Positions 45,802 to 54,800 of a stretch of 64,000 nucleotides of DNA are shown in pieces; the first letter of the stretch is position 1, and each line of letters opens with the position of its first letter. The position numbers and the translations under genes are program-made. The DNA is from Bacteroidota bacterium. GTDB lineage: Bacteria > Bacteroidota > Bacteroidia > UKL13-3. The DNA lies in contig CANGVA010000001.1 of NCBI GenBank assembly GCA_947457395.1, positions 124,001 through 188,000 of the forward strand. Direction: 5' to 3'. Below the pieces are notes generated by a model. It saw nothing but the letters and a program-made list of their open reading frames with translations, made no database searches and had not been told where the DNA came from.

Positions 45802-46188
45802 ATGAGAAAACAACTATTTGTATTTCTCTTGCTTGCTTCTGTTTTGTTTGCATCCTGCACAACAAAGATTCTGCTTATCAACAACAGAGTACCCTACCAG
45901 ATTTACGTAAACAATCAGTTGAAAGGAACGGGTACTGCGCAAATTCCGCGCACGGGTTTGCCTCAAACCCGAACCATCCAGGTAAGAGATGCGTCTGGTA
46001 ATGTGCTGGCTCAGGAAAGGATAAGAAGGGAAATGAATGTACTAAAATTTATTGGGGGCTTCTTTTACTTATATCCCTTATGGTTTTTTGCCTGGGATTA
46101 TGATAAAGAGATCTCCATCTTTGTCCCTAATCAAACCAATGAGGGATTTGATCCGCAGCCTTCTAAAGGTAAAAGCAAGTGGGATTAG
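45802..46188 (+). CDS. Small lipoprotein with PEGA-like domain
   Basis: The 128-residue protein has a lipoprotein signal ending LFASC. The short mature part has a strand-turn-strand segment (YQIYVNNQLKGTG) like a PEGA domain and one membrane-prone segment (FIGGFFYLYPLWFFAW). The C-terminal tail is polar. It is 6 bases downstream of the CsgG-like gene and likely acts with it. The exact role is unknown. Confidence 0.68.
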   Translation: MRKQLFVFLLLASVLFASCTTKILLINNRVPYQIYVNNQLKGTGTAQIPRTGLPQTRTIQVRDASGNVLAQERIRREMNVLKFIGGFFYLYPLWFFAWDYDKEISIFVPNQTNEGFDPQPSKGKSKWD

Positions 46189-46220
46189 CCGGTTTGCAGC
46201 ATAAGCTTCGTTTACCACTC

Positions 46221-46584
46221 CTAAAATATAATGAACACTGCAAGTACAATAAGTGCAAATCCTGTAATATGATTCCATTGTAGCGTTACATCTTTAAAGA
46301 CATACATAATTAACCAGCACAAAAACCATCATGCTCACTGCCTCCTGTATGGTTTTTAATTCAAACAAGCCAAATGGTCCGCCATGCAGTTGTGAGCCCA
46401 AACGGTTGGCCGGTACCTGAAACAGATATTTTAAAATGGCAATACACTAACTGATAAAGATAATGCCAATGAGGCCGGTTTGTTTTAACCGGCTTATTTG
46501 TTGAAAATGGAGGTGTCCATACCAGGCAAAGGTCATAAACAGGTTGGAACACACCAGTAAAACCACTGTATAAAGCCCTTTCAT
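46221..46584 (-). pseudogene. DUF486-family membrane protein, broken
   Basis: Read on the minus strand from the ATG at 46584, the sequence encodes MKGLYTVVLLVCSNLFMTFA, then AWYGHLHF, and later ILKYLFQVPANRLG, FGLFELKTIQEAV and a last helix ending in FALIVLAVFIIF. This is the DUF486 pattern. A TAG at 46447-46449 sits where the family has a Trp (the SW-x-IA segment), and a frameshift near 46300-46312 separates the last helix from the rest. Two independent lesions argue for a real pseudogene, although sequencing errors cannot be excluded. Confidence 0.75.
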
Positions 46585-46616
46585 AGCTAATTATTTTTAG
46601 AATATTCAAAATTGCC

Positions 46617-46624
46617 TACTTTCG
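46617..46624 (+). promoter_or_regulatory. Possible -7 promoter element
   Basis: TACTTTCG lies 27 bases before the start codon at 46652 and shares TACTTTCGCACC with the site before tatC. No clear TTG element is found upstream. Confidence 0.4.
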
Positions 46625-46651
46625 CACCACAGAACAACAAAACATATACAC

Positions 46652-47011
46652 ATGAAACAACACATTGAAGCCATAAAAAAAACAATTGATAAGGAAGGCA
46701 TCAATACAAAAGTGGTAGAGCAGCTGATGGAGCTGAGGGAGTGGTTTAAAGCCAACTTAAATGAGCCCGGCTACGTGCGCATGCTGCGTTTGGCATATGA
46801 AAATATTCAGGAGAAAGGAACCTACACGTTTTTATACCTGGAAGACGAAGATGGTGCAGCAAATCTGAAATACTTTTTGGATTTACTTTCAGACTATCAT
46901 AACAAATACAACAAAGACGAGTTGATTGATGTGCGCCACGTGATGGAAGGCACCGAGCGTGAGTACGAGGAGGATGAGGAAGAAACGGATGATGCTGAAC
47001 AAACAGCGTAA
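46652..47011 (+). CDS. Conserved small acidic protein of unknown function
   Basis: This 119-residue protein has no signal peptide and no membrane helix. It is predicted mainly helical, with LMELREWFKANLNEPGYVRM near residue 26 and a very acidic tail of about 25 residues (EYEEDEEETDDAEQ). I do not recognise the family. It has a plausible promoter and ends at a terminator shared with dxs. Confidence 0.65.
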   Translation: MKQHIEAIKKTIDKEGINTKVVEQLMELREWFKANLNEPGYVRMLRLAYENIQEKGTYTFLYLEDEDGAANLKYFLDLLSDYHNKYNKDELIDVRHVMEGTEREYEEDEEETDDAEQTA

Positions 47012-47023
47012 CTAATTTGCATC

Positions 47024-47063
47024 AAAAAAAAGGCTGCTTCTGATAGGAAGCAGCCTTTTTTAT
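47024..47063. terminator. Bidirectional terminator between the small acidic protein gene and dxs
   Basis: A perfect stem AGGCTGCTTC / GAAGCAGCCT with a 6-base loop is flanked by an A run on the left and a T run on the right, so it can end both converging transcripts. The stem shares AAGGCTGCTTC with the sucD terminator. Confidence 0.92.
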
Positions 47064-47085
47064 TAAACTTGTTTTTTAAAAATAT

Positions 47086-49008
47086 TTAAGCATTTACTTT
47101 TTCATTCATCATGGCTTTGGCAGTTTTAATCATGCCGTTTACATCATAACCACATTCTGCATATAACTCTTTTTGCTCACCATGTTCTACAATATCATCA
47201 GGCATACCCAGCATCTTTAATTCTGCTTGGTATCCATGTGCAGCCATAAACTCTAATACGGCACTACCCATTCCACCAACAATGGTGCCATCTTCAACCG
47301 TAATTACCTTTTGGTATTTGTTAAATACCTCATGCAACATGGCTTCATCAATTGGTTTTACAAATCGCAAGTCATAGTGGCCTACTTTAATACCTTCTGC
47401 AGCAAGTGCATCTGCAGCTTGTGCTGTTAAATTACCGATATGGCCAATCGTAATAAAAGCTATTTCGTCTCCGTCACGCAATTTGCGCCCTTTACCTATC
47501 TCAATTTCTTTAAAAGGTGTTCTCCACTCAGGCATCACACCATTGCCCCGTGGGTAACGAATGGAGAAAGGTCCGGCATTTTTTTCTAATGTAGCTGTAT
47601 ACATCAGGTTTCTTAGCTCTTCTTCATTCATCGGAGCGCTTACCACCATATGTGGTATGCATCGCATAAAAGGAATATCAATCATGCCATGGTGTGTAGG
47701 TCCATCGGCACCGGCAATACCAGCCCTGTCCATACACAATATTACATGTAATTTTTGCAAGGCCACATCATGTACTACCTGATCATATGCACGCTGCATA
47801 AATGATGAATAGATATTGCAGAAAGGTATAAGGCCTTGTGTTGCTATTCCTGCGCTAAAAGTTACTGCATGCTGCTCTGCAATGCCCACATCAAAGGCGC
47901 GTTTAGGCATAGCCTTCATCATGATATTCATGGAAGAACCGGAAGGCATGGCAGGCGTAATGCCTACAATTTTTTCGTTTTTCTCAGCCAATTCAACCAA
48001 GGTATGTCCAAACACATCTTGGTATTTTGGAGGTTGCGGCTTATCTGAAACAGATTTATATATTTCACCGGTTACTTTATCAAACAAACCCGGTGCATGC
48101 CATTTGGTTTGGTCTTTTTCTGCCAGGGCATAACCTTTACCTTTTACGGTAATGCAATGCAATAATTTAGGTCCGGGTATTTTCTTTAAATCATTCAAGA
48201 CTTTTACCATATGGTTTACGTCATGCCCATCAATGGGGCCAAAATAACGGAAACGCAGCGACTCAAACATATTGCTGTGTTTAAGCACGCCTGCTTTAAT
48301 GGTATCATGCACTTTGGAAATAATGTCCTGTGATATATGCCCGATTTTGTTCAGACGATCAAGCGCCTTCCACACATCATCTTTAAATTTATTGTAGGTA
48401 GGAGAGGTGGTAATATCGGTTAAATATTCTTTGAGTGCGCCCACGTTGGGATCAATACTCATACAATTATCATTTAACACCACAATAAGGTTTGAATCTT
48501 CTACACCTGCGTGGTTTAGCCCCTCAAAAGCCAAGCCGGCCGTCATGGCACCATCGCCAATAACGGCTATATGCTGTCGGTCAAGTTCACCTTTTAATCT
48601 GGAGGCAACAGCCATACCCAAAGCTGCGGATATTGAAGTGGATGAATGGCCCACACCAAAGGTATCATACGCACTCTCACTGCGTTTTGGGAAGCCAGAA
48701 ATACCTTTATAAACCCTGTTTGTATGGAAAACATCTCTACGGCCCGTAAGTATTTTATGGCCATAAGCCTGATGGCCTACATCCCAAACCAATTGGTCGT
48801 AAGGTGTATTAAAGGCATAATGCAGGGCCACGGTTAGTTCCACCACGCCCAAACTGGCACCAAAGTGGCCCCCGTAAACAGAGACCATATCAATGATATA
48901 TTGCCTTAACTCGGCACATACCTTTACCAAGTCCTCCTCCTTAACCTTGCGTAAATCAGCAGGATAATGAATGGGGCTTAGCAGTTCTCCCGGTTTTATT
49001 TCCATCAT
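47086..49008 (-). CDS. dxs: 1-deoxy-D-xylulose-5-phosphate synthase
   Basis: The 640-residue thiamine-diphosphate enzyme condenses pyruvate and glyceraldehyde 3-phosphate, the first step of the MEP isoprenoid pathway. It has the Dxs signature DVGHQAYGHKILTGR, the cofactor motif GDGAMTAGLAFEGLN and NDNCMSI, the second-domain Glu in GIAEQHAV and the phosphate site DRAGIAGADGPTHHG. Length is standard. This pathway supplies carotenoid and retinal precursors for the rhodopsin system at 25.8-28.7 kb, as well as quinones. Two Met codons at the N terminus are both possible starts. Confidence 0.96.
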   Translation of the reverse strand: MMEIKPGELLSPIHYPADLRKVKEEDLVKVCAELRQYIIDMVSVYGGHFGASLGVVELTVALHYAFNTPYDQLVWDVGHQAYGHKILTGRRDVFHTNRVYKGISGFPKRSESAYDTFGVGHSSTSISAALGMAVASRLKGELDRQHIAVIGDGAMTAGLAFEGLNHAGVEDSNLIVVLNDNCMSIDPNVGALKEYLTDITTSPTYNKFKDDVWKALDRLNKIGHISQDIISKVHDTIKAGVLKHSNMFESLRFRYFGPIDGHDVNHMVKVLNDLKKIPGPKLLHCITVKGKGYALAEKDQTKWHAPGLFDKVTGEIYKSVSDKPQPPKYQDVFGHTLVELAEKNEKIVGITPAMPSGSSMNIMMKAMPKRAFDVGIAEQHAVTFSAGIATQGLIPFCNIYSSFMQRAYDQVVHDVALQKLHVILCMDRAGIAGADGPTHHGMIDIPFMRCIPHMVVSAPMNEEELRNLMYTATLEKNAGPFSIRYPRGNGVMPEWRTPFKEIEIGKGRKLRDGDEIAFITIGHIGNLTAQAADALAAEGIKVGHYDLRFVKPIDEAMLHEVFNKYQKVITVEDGTIVGGMGSAVLEFMAAHGYQAELKMLGMPDDIVEHGEQKELYAECGYDVNGMIKTAKAMMNEKVNA

Positions 49009-49132
49009 ACGTTTTAAAACAGACCTTTACGTTAAAAAGTTTAACTAAATGCAGATTTATTAGAGCCTGCAAATTAATTAGTAAACGGTAAAAATAAGGT
49101 TTTGGTTCAAAAACCCGAAATATTAGCTGATT

Positions 49133-49942
49133 TTAAAGGCGGGCATCAGTTAAAATAAGGTCTTCACGAGGGGGAATGCTAAGAACCGGGATATTGGAAT
49201 GATTCACCATCTGCTGGGCATATTTACCCAGAAAAAAGGAGCCAATTTGCAGTTCCTGTTCGGTCATAATAATTATTAAATCAGCTTTTTGCTCCTGTGC
49301 AAACGTAATGGTTTGGTTGGTAATATTGCCACCTAAGCGCTTTTCTGTTGTACATTCAATATTGTGTGCCTGAAGGTTTTCAATGGTCTGCCTCAGATAG
49401 TTGGTTATCTTATAATCGGCTTCTTTATCATTATCTGAGGAAACACCCAGCGCATGTACTTTTGCACCAAATGTTTCGGCTAGTTTTACTGCATACGGCA
49501 CTTTCTGACGCGACTCAAATGATGTATCTATAGGCAACACTATGGATTTAAATTCATTTACACTTGCATCCTCACGCATGGTTAATACCGGGCATGTGGA
49601 GCTGTTTACCACCTTATAGGCATTGCTACCCATCCAAAATTCTTCAAATCCTGAAACTCCATGTGTGCCCATTACAATTAAGTCGATAGCTGTTTCTTTG
49701 GCAGTTCTTGTAATTTCCTTGTATACCGCCCCACTCCTCTGCATAAAGTTAAAATCTATTCCTGTGCGCTCTTCATTCAACGTTTGCCTCAGTTCCTTTT
49801 CAACCTCTTTGCTTTCATCAACATGTAGTGCGGTGAGTTGTGCTTTAAAGCTTTTGGCAAAAAAGTATGCAGCCCTAAATGCTACCATTGATTGCGGTGA
49901 GCCGTCTACCGGAACCAGTATGCGTGAAAAAGAAATCTTCAT
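49133..49942 (-). CDS. Universal stress protein with two UspA domains
   Basis: The 269-residue protein is a tandem duplication of the UspA fold. The first domain (1-140) keeps the ATP-binding pattern GTHGVSGFEEFWMGSN; the second (145-265) has IMTEQELQIGSFFLGK in that position and so has probably lost nucleotide binding. Such proteins respond to starvation, oxygen or redox stress. It stands alone between dxs and the PaaG-like gene. Confidence 0.9.
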   Translation of the reverse strand: MKISFSRILVPVDGSPQSMVAFRAAYFFAKSFKAQLTALHVDESKEVEKELRQTLNEERTGIDFNFMQRSGAVYKEITRTAKETAIDLIVMGTHGVSGFEEFWMGSNAYKVVNSSTCPVLTMREDASVNEFKSIVLPIDTSFESRQKVPYAVKLAETFGAKVHALGVSSDNDKEADYKITNYLRQTIENLQAHNIECTTEKRLGGNITNQTITFAQEQKADLIIIMTEQELQIGSFFLGKYAQQMVNHSNIPVLSIPPREDLILTDARL

Positions 49943-50014
49943 TGTGCCCCTAATTAGTTTAAACTAGTTTAGTCATTGGGGTTCTACTAAAAAATGAGGT
50001 TGGTCAGGTTTGGA

Positions 50015-50800
50015 TTAATTTCCTTTAAAATCGGGCTTTCTTTTTTCATTAAATGCTGCAACACCTTCCTTGTAGTCATTGCTTCTGCCTGCTATTTCCT
50101 GGCAGTATGCCTCATACTCAAGCATGGTATCCAAATCACTGTTAAAGGATTTATTCAGCATTTTTTTCATGAGGGCAATGGCTTTGGTGGGAGCTTTAGC
50201 ATAATACAATGCAATATTCATGGTTTCCTCATCCAGTTTTTCCGGTGCCACTACGCGGTTTACCATGCCCCATTCCAATGCTTGTTTGGCAGTAACTTTA
50301 GATCCCATTGTGCTTAGTTCAAACGCACGTGCAGACCCCACCAAACGTGGCAAGAAATAGGAGGAGCCGGAATCAAGCACCAAGCCTACATTAATAAAAA
50401 CTTCAATAAGGCTCGCCTGCTCAGAAGCTACAATAAAATCAGAAGCCAGGGCCATAGAGCAGCCTGCACCTGCAGCTACACCGTTTAATTTACAAATGAT
50501 TGGTATGGGTAAATTACGCATAGCCCTGATCATTGGGTTGTAACGTTTGTATAAAGAATCACTCAACGAACGGTTCTTAGCACCGGCAATAGATTTTAAA
50601 TCCTGTCCTGAACAAAAGGCTTTACCCGCACCGGTTAAAATAAGTACACGAATGCTTTTGTCTTTTTCTATTTTTTTCAACGCATCTATTACATCAAAAC
50701 TTTGCTGCTCATTAAATGCATTAAACACATCGGGGCGGTTAAGCGTTAGGGTGGCAATACCTTCTTGTATGTCTAGCAAAATGGTTTCGTATGTACTCAT
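50015..50800 (-). CDS. Enoyl-CoA hydratase/isomerase, PaaG-like
   Basis: The 261-residue crotonase-fold protein has the oxyanion-hole segments CSGQDLKS and AAGAGCSMALA. The catalytic region reads GLVLDSGSSYFLPRLVG, which has the Asp of the PaaG group (ring 1,2-epoxyphenylacetyl-CoA isomerase), in contrast to the two Glu of true hydratases. I infer a role in phenylacetate catabolism or as a delta3-delta2 isomerase. No other paa ring-oxygenase genes are present here. It is divergent from the NlpC/P60 gene. Confidence 0.85.
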   Translation of the reverse strand: MSTYETILLDIQEGIATLTLNRPDVFNAFNEQQSFDVIDALKKIEKDKSIRVLILTGAGKAFCSGQDLKSIAGAKNRSLSDSLYKRYNPMIRAMRNLPIPIICKLNGVAAGAGCSMALASDFIVASEQASLIEVFINVGLVLDSGSSYFLPRLVGSARAFELSTMGSKVTAKQALEWGMVNRVVAPEKLDEETMNIALYYAKAPTKAIALMKKMLNKSFNSDLDTMLEYEAYCQEIAGRSNDYKEGVAAFNEKRKPDFKGN

Positions 50801-50953
50801 TTCATGATTAATTAGATGGGCGAAAATAGCTTTTTTGAGTAAATGTTAACCACTCAATAGTTAAGTAGGCTGCCATCAAGATCTGTAGTCTTTGATGTAC
50901 GATTAGATAGGATGGTGTTGTGCACTTGTGCATGCTCATACAAATACCAACAC

Positions 50954-50961
50954 TAATTTTG
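50954..50961 (+). promoter_or_regulatory. -7 promoter element of the NlpC/P60 gene
   Basis: TAATTTTG matches the TAnnTTTG consensus and ends only 4 bases before the GTG start codon. If this is the promoter, the mRNA is leaderless or nearly so. TTG triplets lie upstream at less ideal distances (15 and 23 bases). Confidence 0.5.
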
Positions 50962-50965
50962 CCGA

Positions 50966-51496
50966 GTGAAAAAATTACTCTTTTACACAACCGTCTTTGT
51001 GATGGTGCTGACATCATGCCGGAGCAAAAAACAAGCAACGCATGGTTTAAGCAACAATGATAAAGCAGCAAAAAAGACCTACTTTGAAAATAAATATGGT
51101 GTTACGTTCGACAGAGAAACCAACTACAAACTTTACATGGCCATTGATGCATGGTATGGTACCCCACATAAACTGGGTGCGTGTGAAAAAAGTGGTATTG
51201 ATTGTTCATGTTTTGTAAACAGGGTTTATAAAGAAGTGTATGATTGCGATACTCCGCGTGATACGAAGGGTTTGATGGGAGCAATCAAGCAAATTGACAG
51301 AGAAAAATTAAGGGAAGGCGATTTGGTTTTTTTTACGATGAATAAAGGCAGTAAGGTTGATCATGTAGGCATCTACTTGAGTAGCGGGAAATTTGTGCAT
51401 ACCTCCAGTAAGAAAGGTGTGATGGTAAGTAGTTTGGATGAACCGCATTTTGAGAAAGCTTTTAAAACAGGTGGCCGAATAAAGTGTGCGGGTTAG
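50966..51496 (+). CDS. NlpC/P60-family lipoprotein (cell-wall endopeptidase)
   Basis: A GTG start gives a good lipoprotein signal: MKKLLFYTTVF, then MVLTSC. The NlpC/P60 domain follows with the catalytic Cys in GIDCSCFV, the His in VDHVGIYL and a third polar residue near KFVHTSS. The enzyme should cut peptide stems of peptidoglycan from the periplasm, anchored by lipid. At 176 residues it is a minimal single-domain member. The GTG lies directly behind a -7 element, so translation may start at or near the 5' end. Confidence 0.9.
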   Translation: MKKLLFYTTVFVMVLTSCRSKKQATHGLSNNDKAAKKTYFENKYGVTFDRETNYKLYMAIDAWYGTPHKLGACEKSGIDCSCFVNRVYKEVYDCDTPRDTKGLMGAIKQIDREKLREGDLVFFTMNKGSKVDHVGIYLSSGKFVHTSSKKGVMVSSLDEPHFEKAFKTGGRIKCAG

Positions 51497-51884
51497 TTAG
51501 CAAAAGTATAGAAGATTGGTTTCGTGGAGATGATTGCTTGAATAGACAAAGAGCAGAAATTACTATAAGAATTTAAGAAGCGAGGCTAACAACCCTTAAC
51601 TTTGTTTTCTTTTCATCTTTACAACTAAAAAGGAAACTTCTAACATCGAACTAACAAAGCCGCTGTGTTCGCTTTGGTTTATAAGATACATTTGACACTA
51701 GGCCGAAGTGTGTACAACCCATAGTGTATGCATTATCTTATTCACTCTTAAACAGAGTTTGCAATCATAATCTTGCATAACGTTGAGTGAATCTTATACC
51801 GTAAAGTTGTTTTATGTATAAAATATTGTTATTTGTAATATTTCTTTAAAAGTACACCTTATATTTGTATATAATTTATCACAT
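51497..51884 (+). other. 388-base non-coding region before the propeller gene
   Basis: I see no gene here. TATATTTG at 51860 (TTATATTTGT context) is a good -7 element 17 bases before the start at 51885; TTTG at 51832 is upstream but at a long spacing. An 8-base inverted repeat, ATTCACTC (51740) and GAGTGAAT (51785), may be regulatory or chance. Confidence 0.5.
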
Positions 51885-54800
51885 ATGAAAAAACAGTTTT
51901 ACTCCTTAATCTTAACTCTTTTCATCATCAGTACTTCACAAACCTTATTGGCTCAATTTAGTTGGCAACAATCAGCCCCTAGTATTAGTGGCCTCGCCAC
52001 AGATGAAAATGAAGGTGCTGCACTAAGCTTTGCGGCTGACGGCAACACATTTGCTACTACTTCTGTAAACAACGGCAATACTCAAAACTTGCAAGGCAGA
52101 GTAAGAATTTTCACCAAATCGGGTTCAAATTGGGTACAAAAAGGTGGCAACTTAGTTGGTGCTGCCAATGGTGATTTGTTTGGCCGGTCCGTGGCATTAG
52201 ATTCTACCGGCAATACTATTGTTGTAGGCGCACCATATAACGATGCCGGTTTTGGTAATTTCTCAAGTGCCGGACATGTGCGTGTTTTCAGCTGGGTGAG
52301 TGGCGCATGGGTACAAAAAGGCGCAACTCTTTTGGCCGATTCAGCTAGAGATAATTTTGGCTATTCGGTAAGTATTTCTTATGATGGAAATACCGTTGCT
52401 ATTGGTAGTCCCTTTCGATTAAACAAAGGTAGGGTAAAAGTATACCGTTGGGTAAGTGGCGTCTGGGTTCAATTAGGCGCTAATCTTGACGGAACAAATA
52501 ATCTTGATGGGTTTGGGAATGCAGTGAGTTTAGACCGAACAGGTAATATACTTGCTATTGGTGCTCCATTTAATGGATCTGGAGGCTCAGAAGCCGGACA
52601 AGTAAAAATTTTTAACTGGAACGGAACCGCCTGGACACAACGGGGTGGAAATATCAACGGAAGTGCTTCGGATTATTCAGGCACCAACTTAAGCCTTTCT
52701 GCTAATGGTAACCGGGTTGCTATTGGGTCACCTCAAGATTTGATACTCGGTGGATTTGGTATTGCACGCGTATTCGATTTTAATGGCACAGCCTGGGCGC
52801 AAGCCGGTTCATCACTAGTATCGCCACATTTTGCTGATGCCTGGGGAGATGCCATCCACATTTCGGGCGATGGAAGCCGGTTAGCTGTTGGCGCGAGAGC
52901 AGATGTACCCGGAAACGAAAGAGGCCGTGCACAAGTATTTGGCTGGAGTGGCACTAACTGGTTAGCCGTAGGCGACACGCTAAAAGGCGATTCAGCCGGA
53001 AACGAATTTGGTGTAGCTGTGGCGCTCTCGTACACGGGTAATTCGTTGTTGGTAGGTGCTACACGTGCGCGTGGCAGCGCCCCTTTTAGTGGTTTGGTAC
53101 GCACGTACGAATACACCAATAATACGTGTGTAGCTACCAATAGCACCATCAATCCTACGCAGTGTGGTGGCACGTTTACTTCACCAAGCGGTAAAATCTA
53201 TACTGTAAGTGGTACTTATCGCGATACCATACAAAATGTAGCGGGTTGCGACAGTATCATCACCATCATACTCACTATAAACAGCATCAATACTACAATT
53301 ACACTGAATGGCAATACGTTCACAGCCGTTGATTCCACAGCTACCTACCAGTGGTTAGATTGTGCAAACAACAATGCGATTATTCCTAATGCTACCAGCC
53401 GTTCATTAACAGCACAAGGTTGTGCCGGACAATCCTTTAACTACGCTGTTGTTTTAAGTAAAAATGGCTGTGTAGATACATCTGCTTGCCAACAACTTTC
53501 ACTTAGCTTGACACAACAAGGGCAAGATATTAATGGCGAAGCTCCAAATGATGAATCAGGCGGGTCTGTTTCCCTATCTGCCAATGGCCGAGTAATGGCT
53601 ATTGGAGCAATCCGCAATTCTGGAAACGGCACCAATGCAGGCCATGTAAGGGTATATGCCTGGAATGGTACTGCTTGGGTGCAGCGGGGAAGTGATATAG
53701 ATGGCGAAGCGGCTGATGATTTTTCAGGTTGGTCTGTTTCCCTCTCAGCCAATGGAGATGTAGTGGCTATTGGAGCAATTTCCAACGATGGAAACGGCAT
53801 CAGTGCAGGTCATGTAAGGGTATATGCCTGGAATGGAACTGTTTGGGTGCAACGCGGTAACGATATTGATGGAGAGTCAGAAAGCGATCAATCAGGTTTT
53901 TCCGTTTCACTTTCAGCCAATGGAGAGGTAGTAGCTATTGGGGCATATTTAAACGATGGAAACGGCACCAATGCAGGCCATGTAAGGGTATATGCCTGGA
54001 ATGGTACTGCTTGGGTGCAACGCGGAGCCGATATCAATGGTGAAGCTGCTGCTGATTTGTCAGGTTGGTCTGTTTCCCTCTCCGCTAATGGAGAAATATT
54101 GGCTATTGGGGCGCCATACAATAATGGAAACGGCACCTATGCAGGCCATGTAAGGGTATATGCCTGGAATGGTGCTGCTTGGGTGCAACGCGGAGCCGAT
54201 ATCAATGGCGAAGCTGCTAATGATAGGTCAGGTCAGTCTGTTTCCCTTTCAGCCAATGGAGATGTAGTGGCTATTGGGGCGCCATTCAACGATGGAAACG
54301 GCATCAGTGCAGGTCATGTAAGGGTATATGCCTGGAATGGTACTGCTTGGGTGCAGCGGGGTGCTGATATAGATGGTGAAGCTGGAGATGATGGGTCAGG
54401 TGAGTCTGTTTCCCTTTCAGCCAATGGAGATATATTGGCTGTAGGAGCGCCATTCAATGATGGAAACGGCAGCACTGCAGGCCATGTAAGGGTATATGCC
54501 TGGAGTGGCAGTGCTTGGGTGCAGCGGGGTGCTGATATAGATGGCGAAGCTGCTAATGATAGGTCAGGTCAGTCTGTTTCCCTTTCAGCCAATGGAGATG
54601 TAGTGGCTATTGGGGCGCCATTCAACGATGGAAACGGCACTAATGCAGGCCATGTAAGGGTATATAACTTTTGTAATTTCGAACGATTGGTAGTACATTT
54701 AGGCCCCGACCGCAGCATTTGTGGTAGTGCAGGTTCAGTTGTATTGGATGCAGGCAACCCGGGCAGTGCTTATTTATGGAGCACGGGTGCAACCACACAA

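Noticed and set aside
46361-46609. 82-codon minus-strand frame as an intact gene
   Set aside because: It is in a different frame from the recognisable DUF486 sequence and has no family signature of its own.
51740-51792. Inverted repeat ATTCACTC/GAGTGAAT as insertion-sequence ends
   Set aside because: Only 8 bases, 37 bases apart, no transposase between them and no target duplication.
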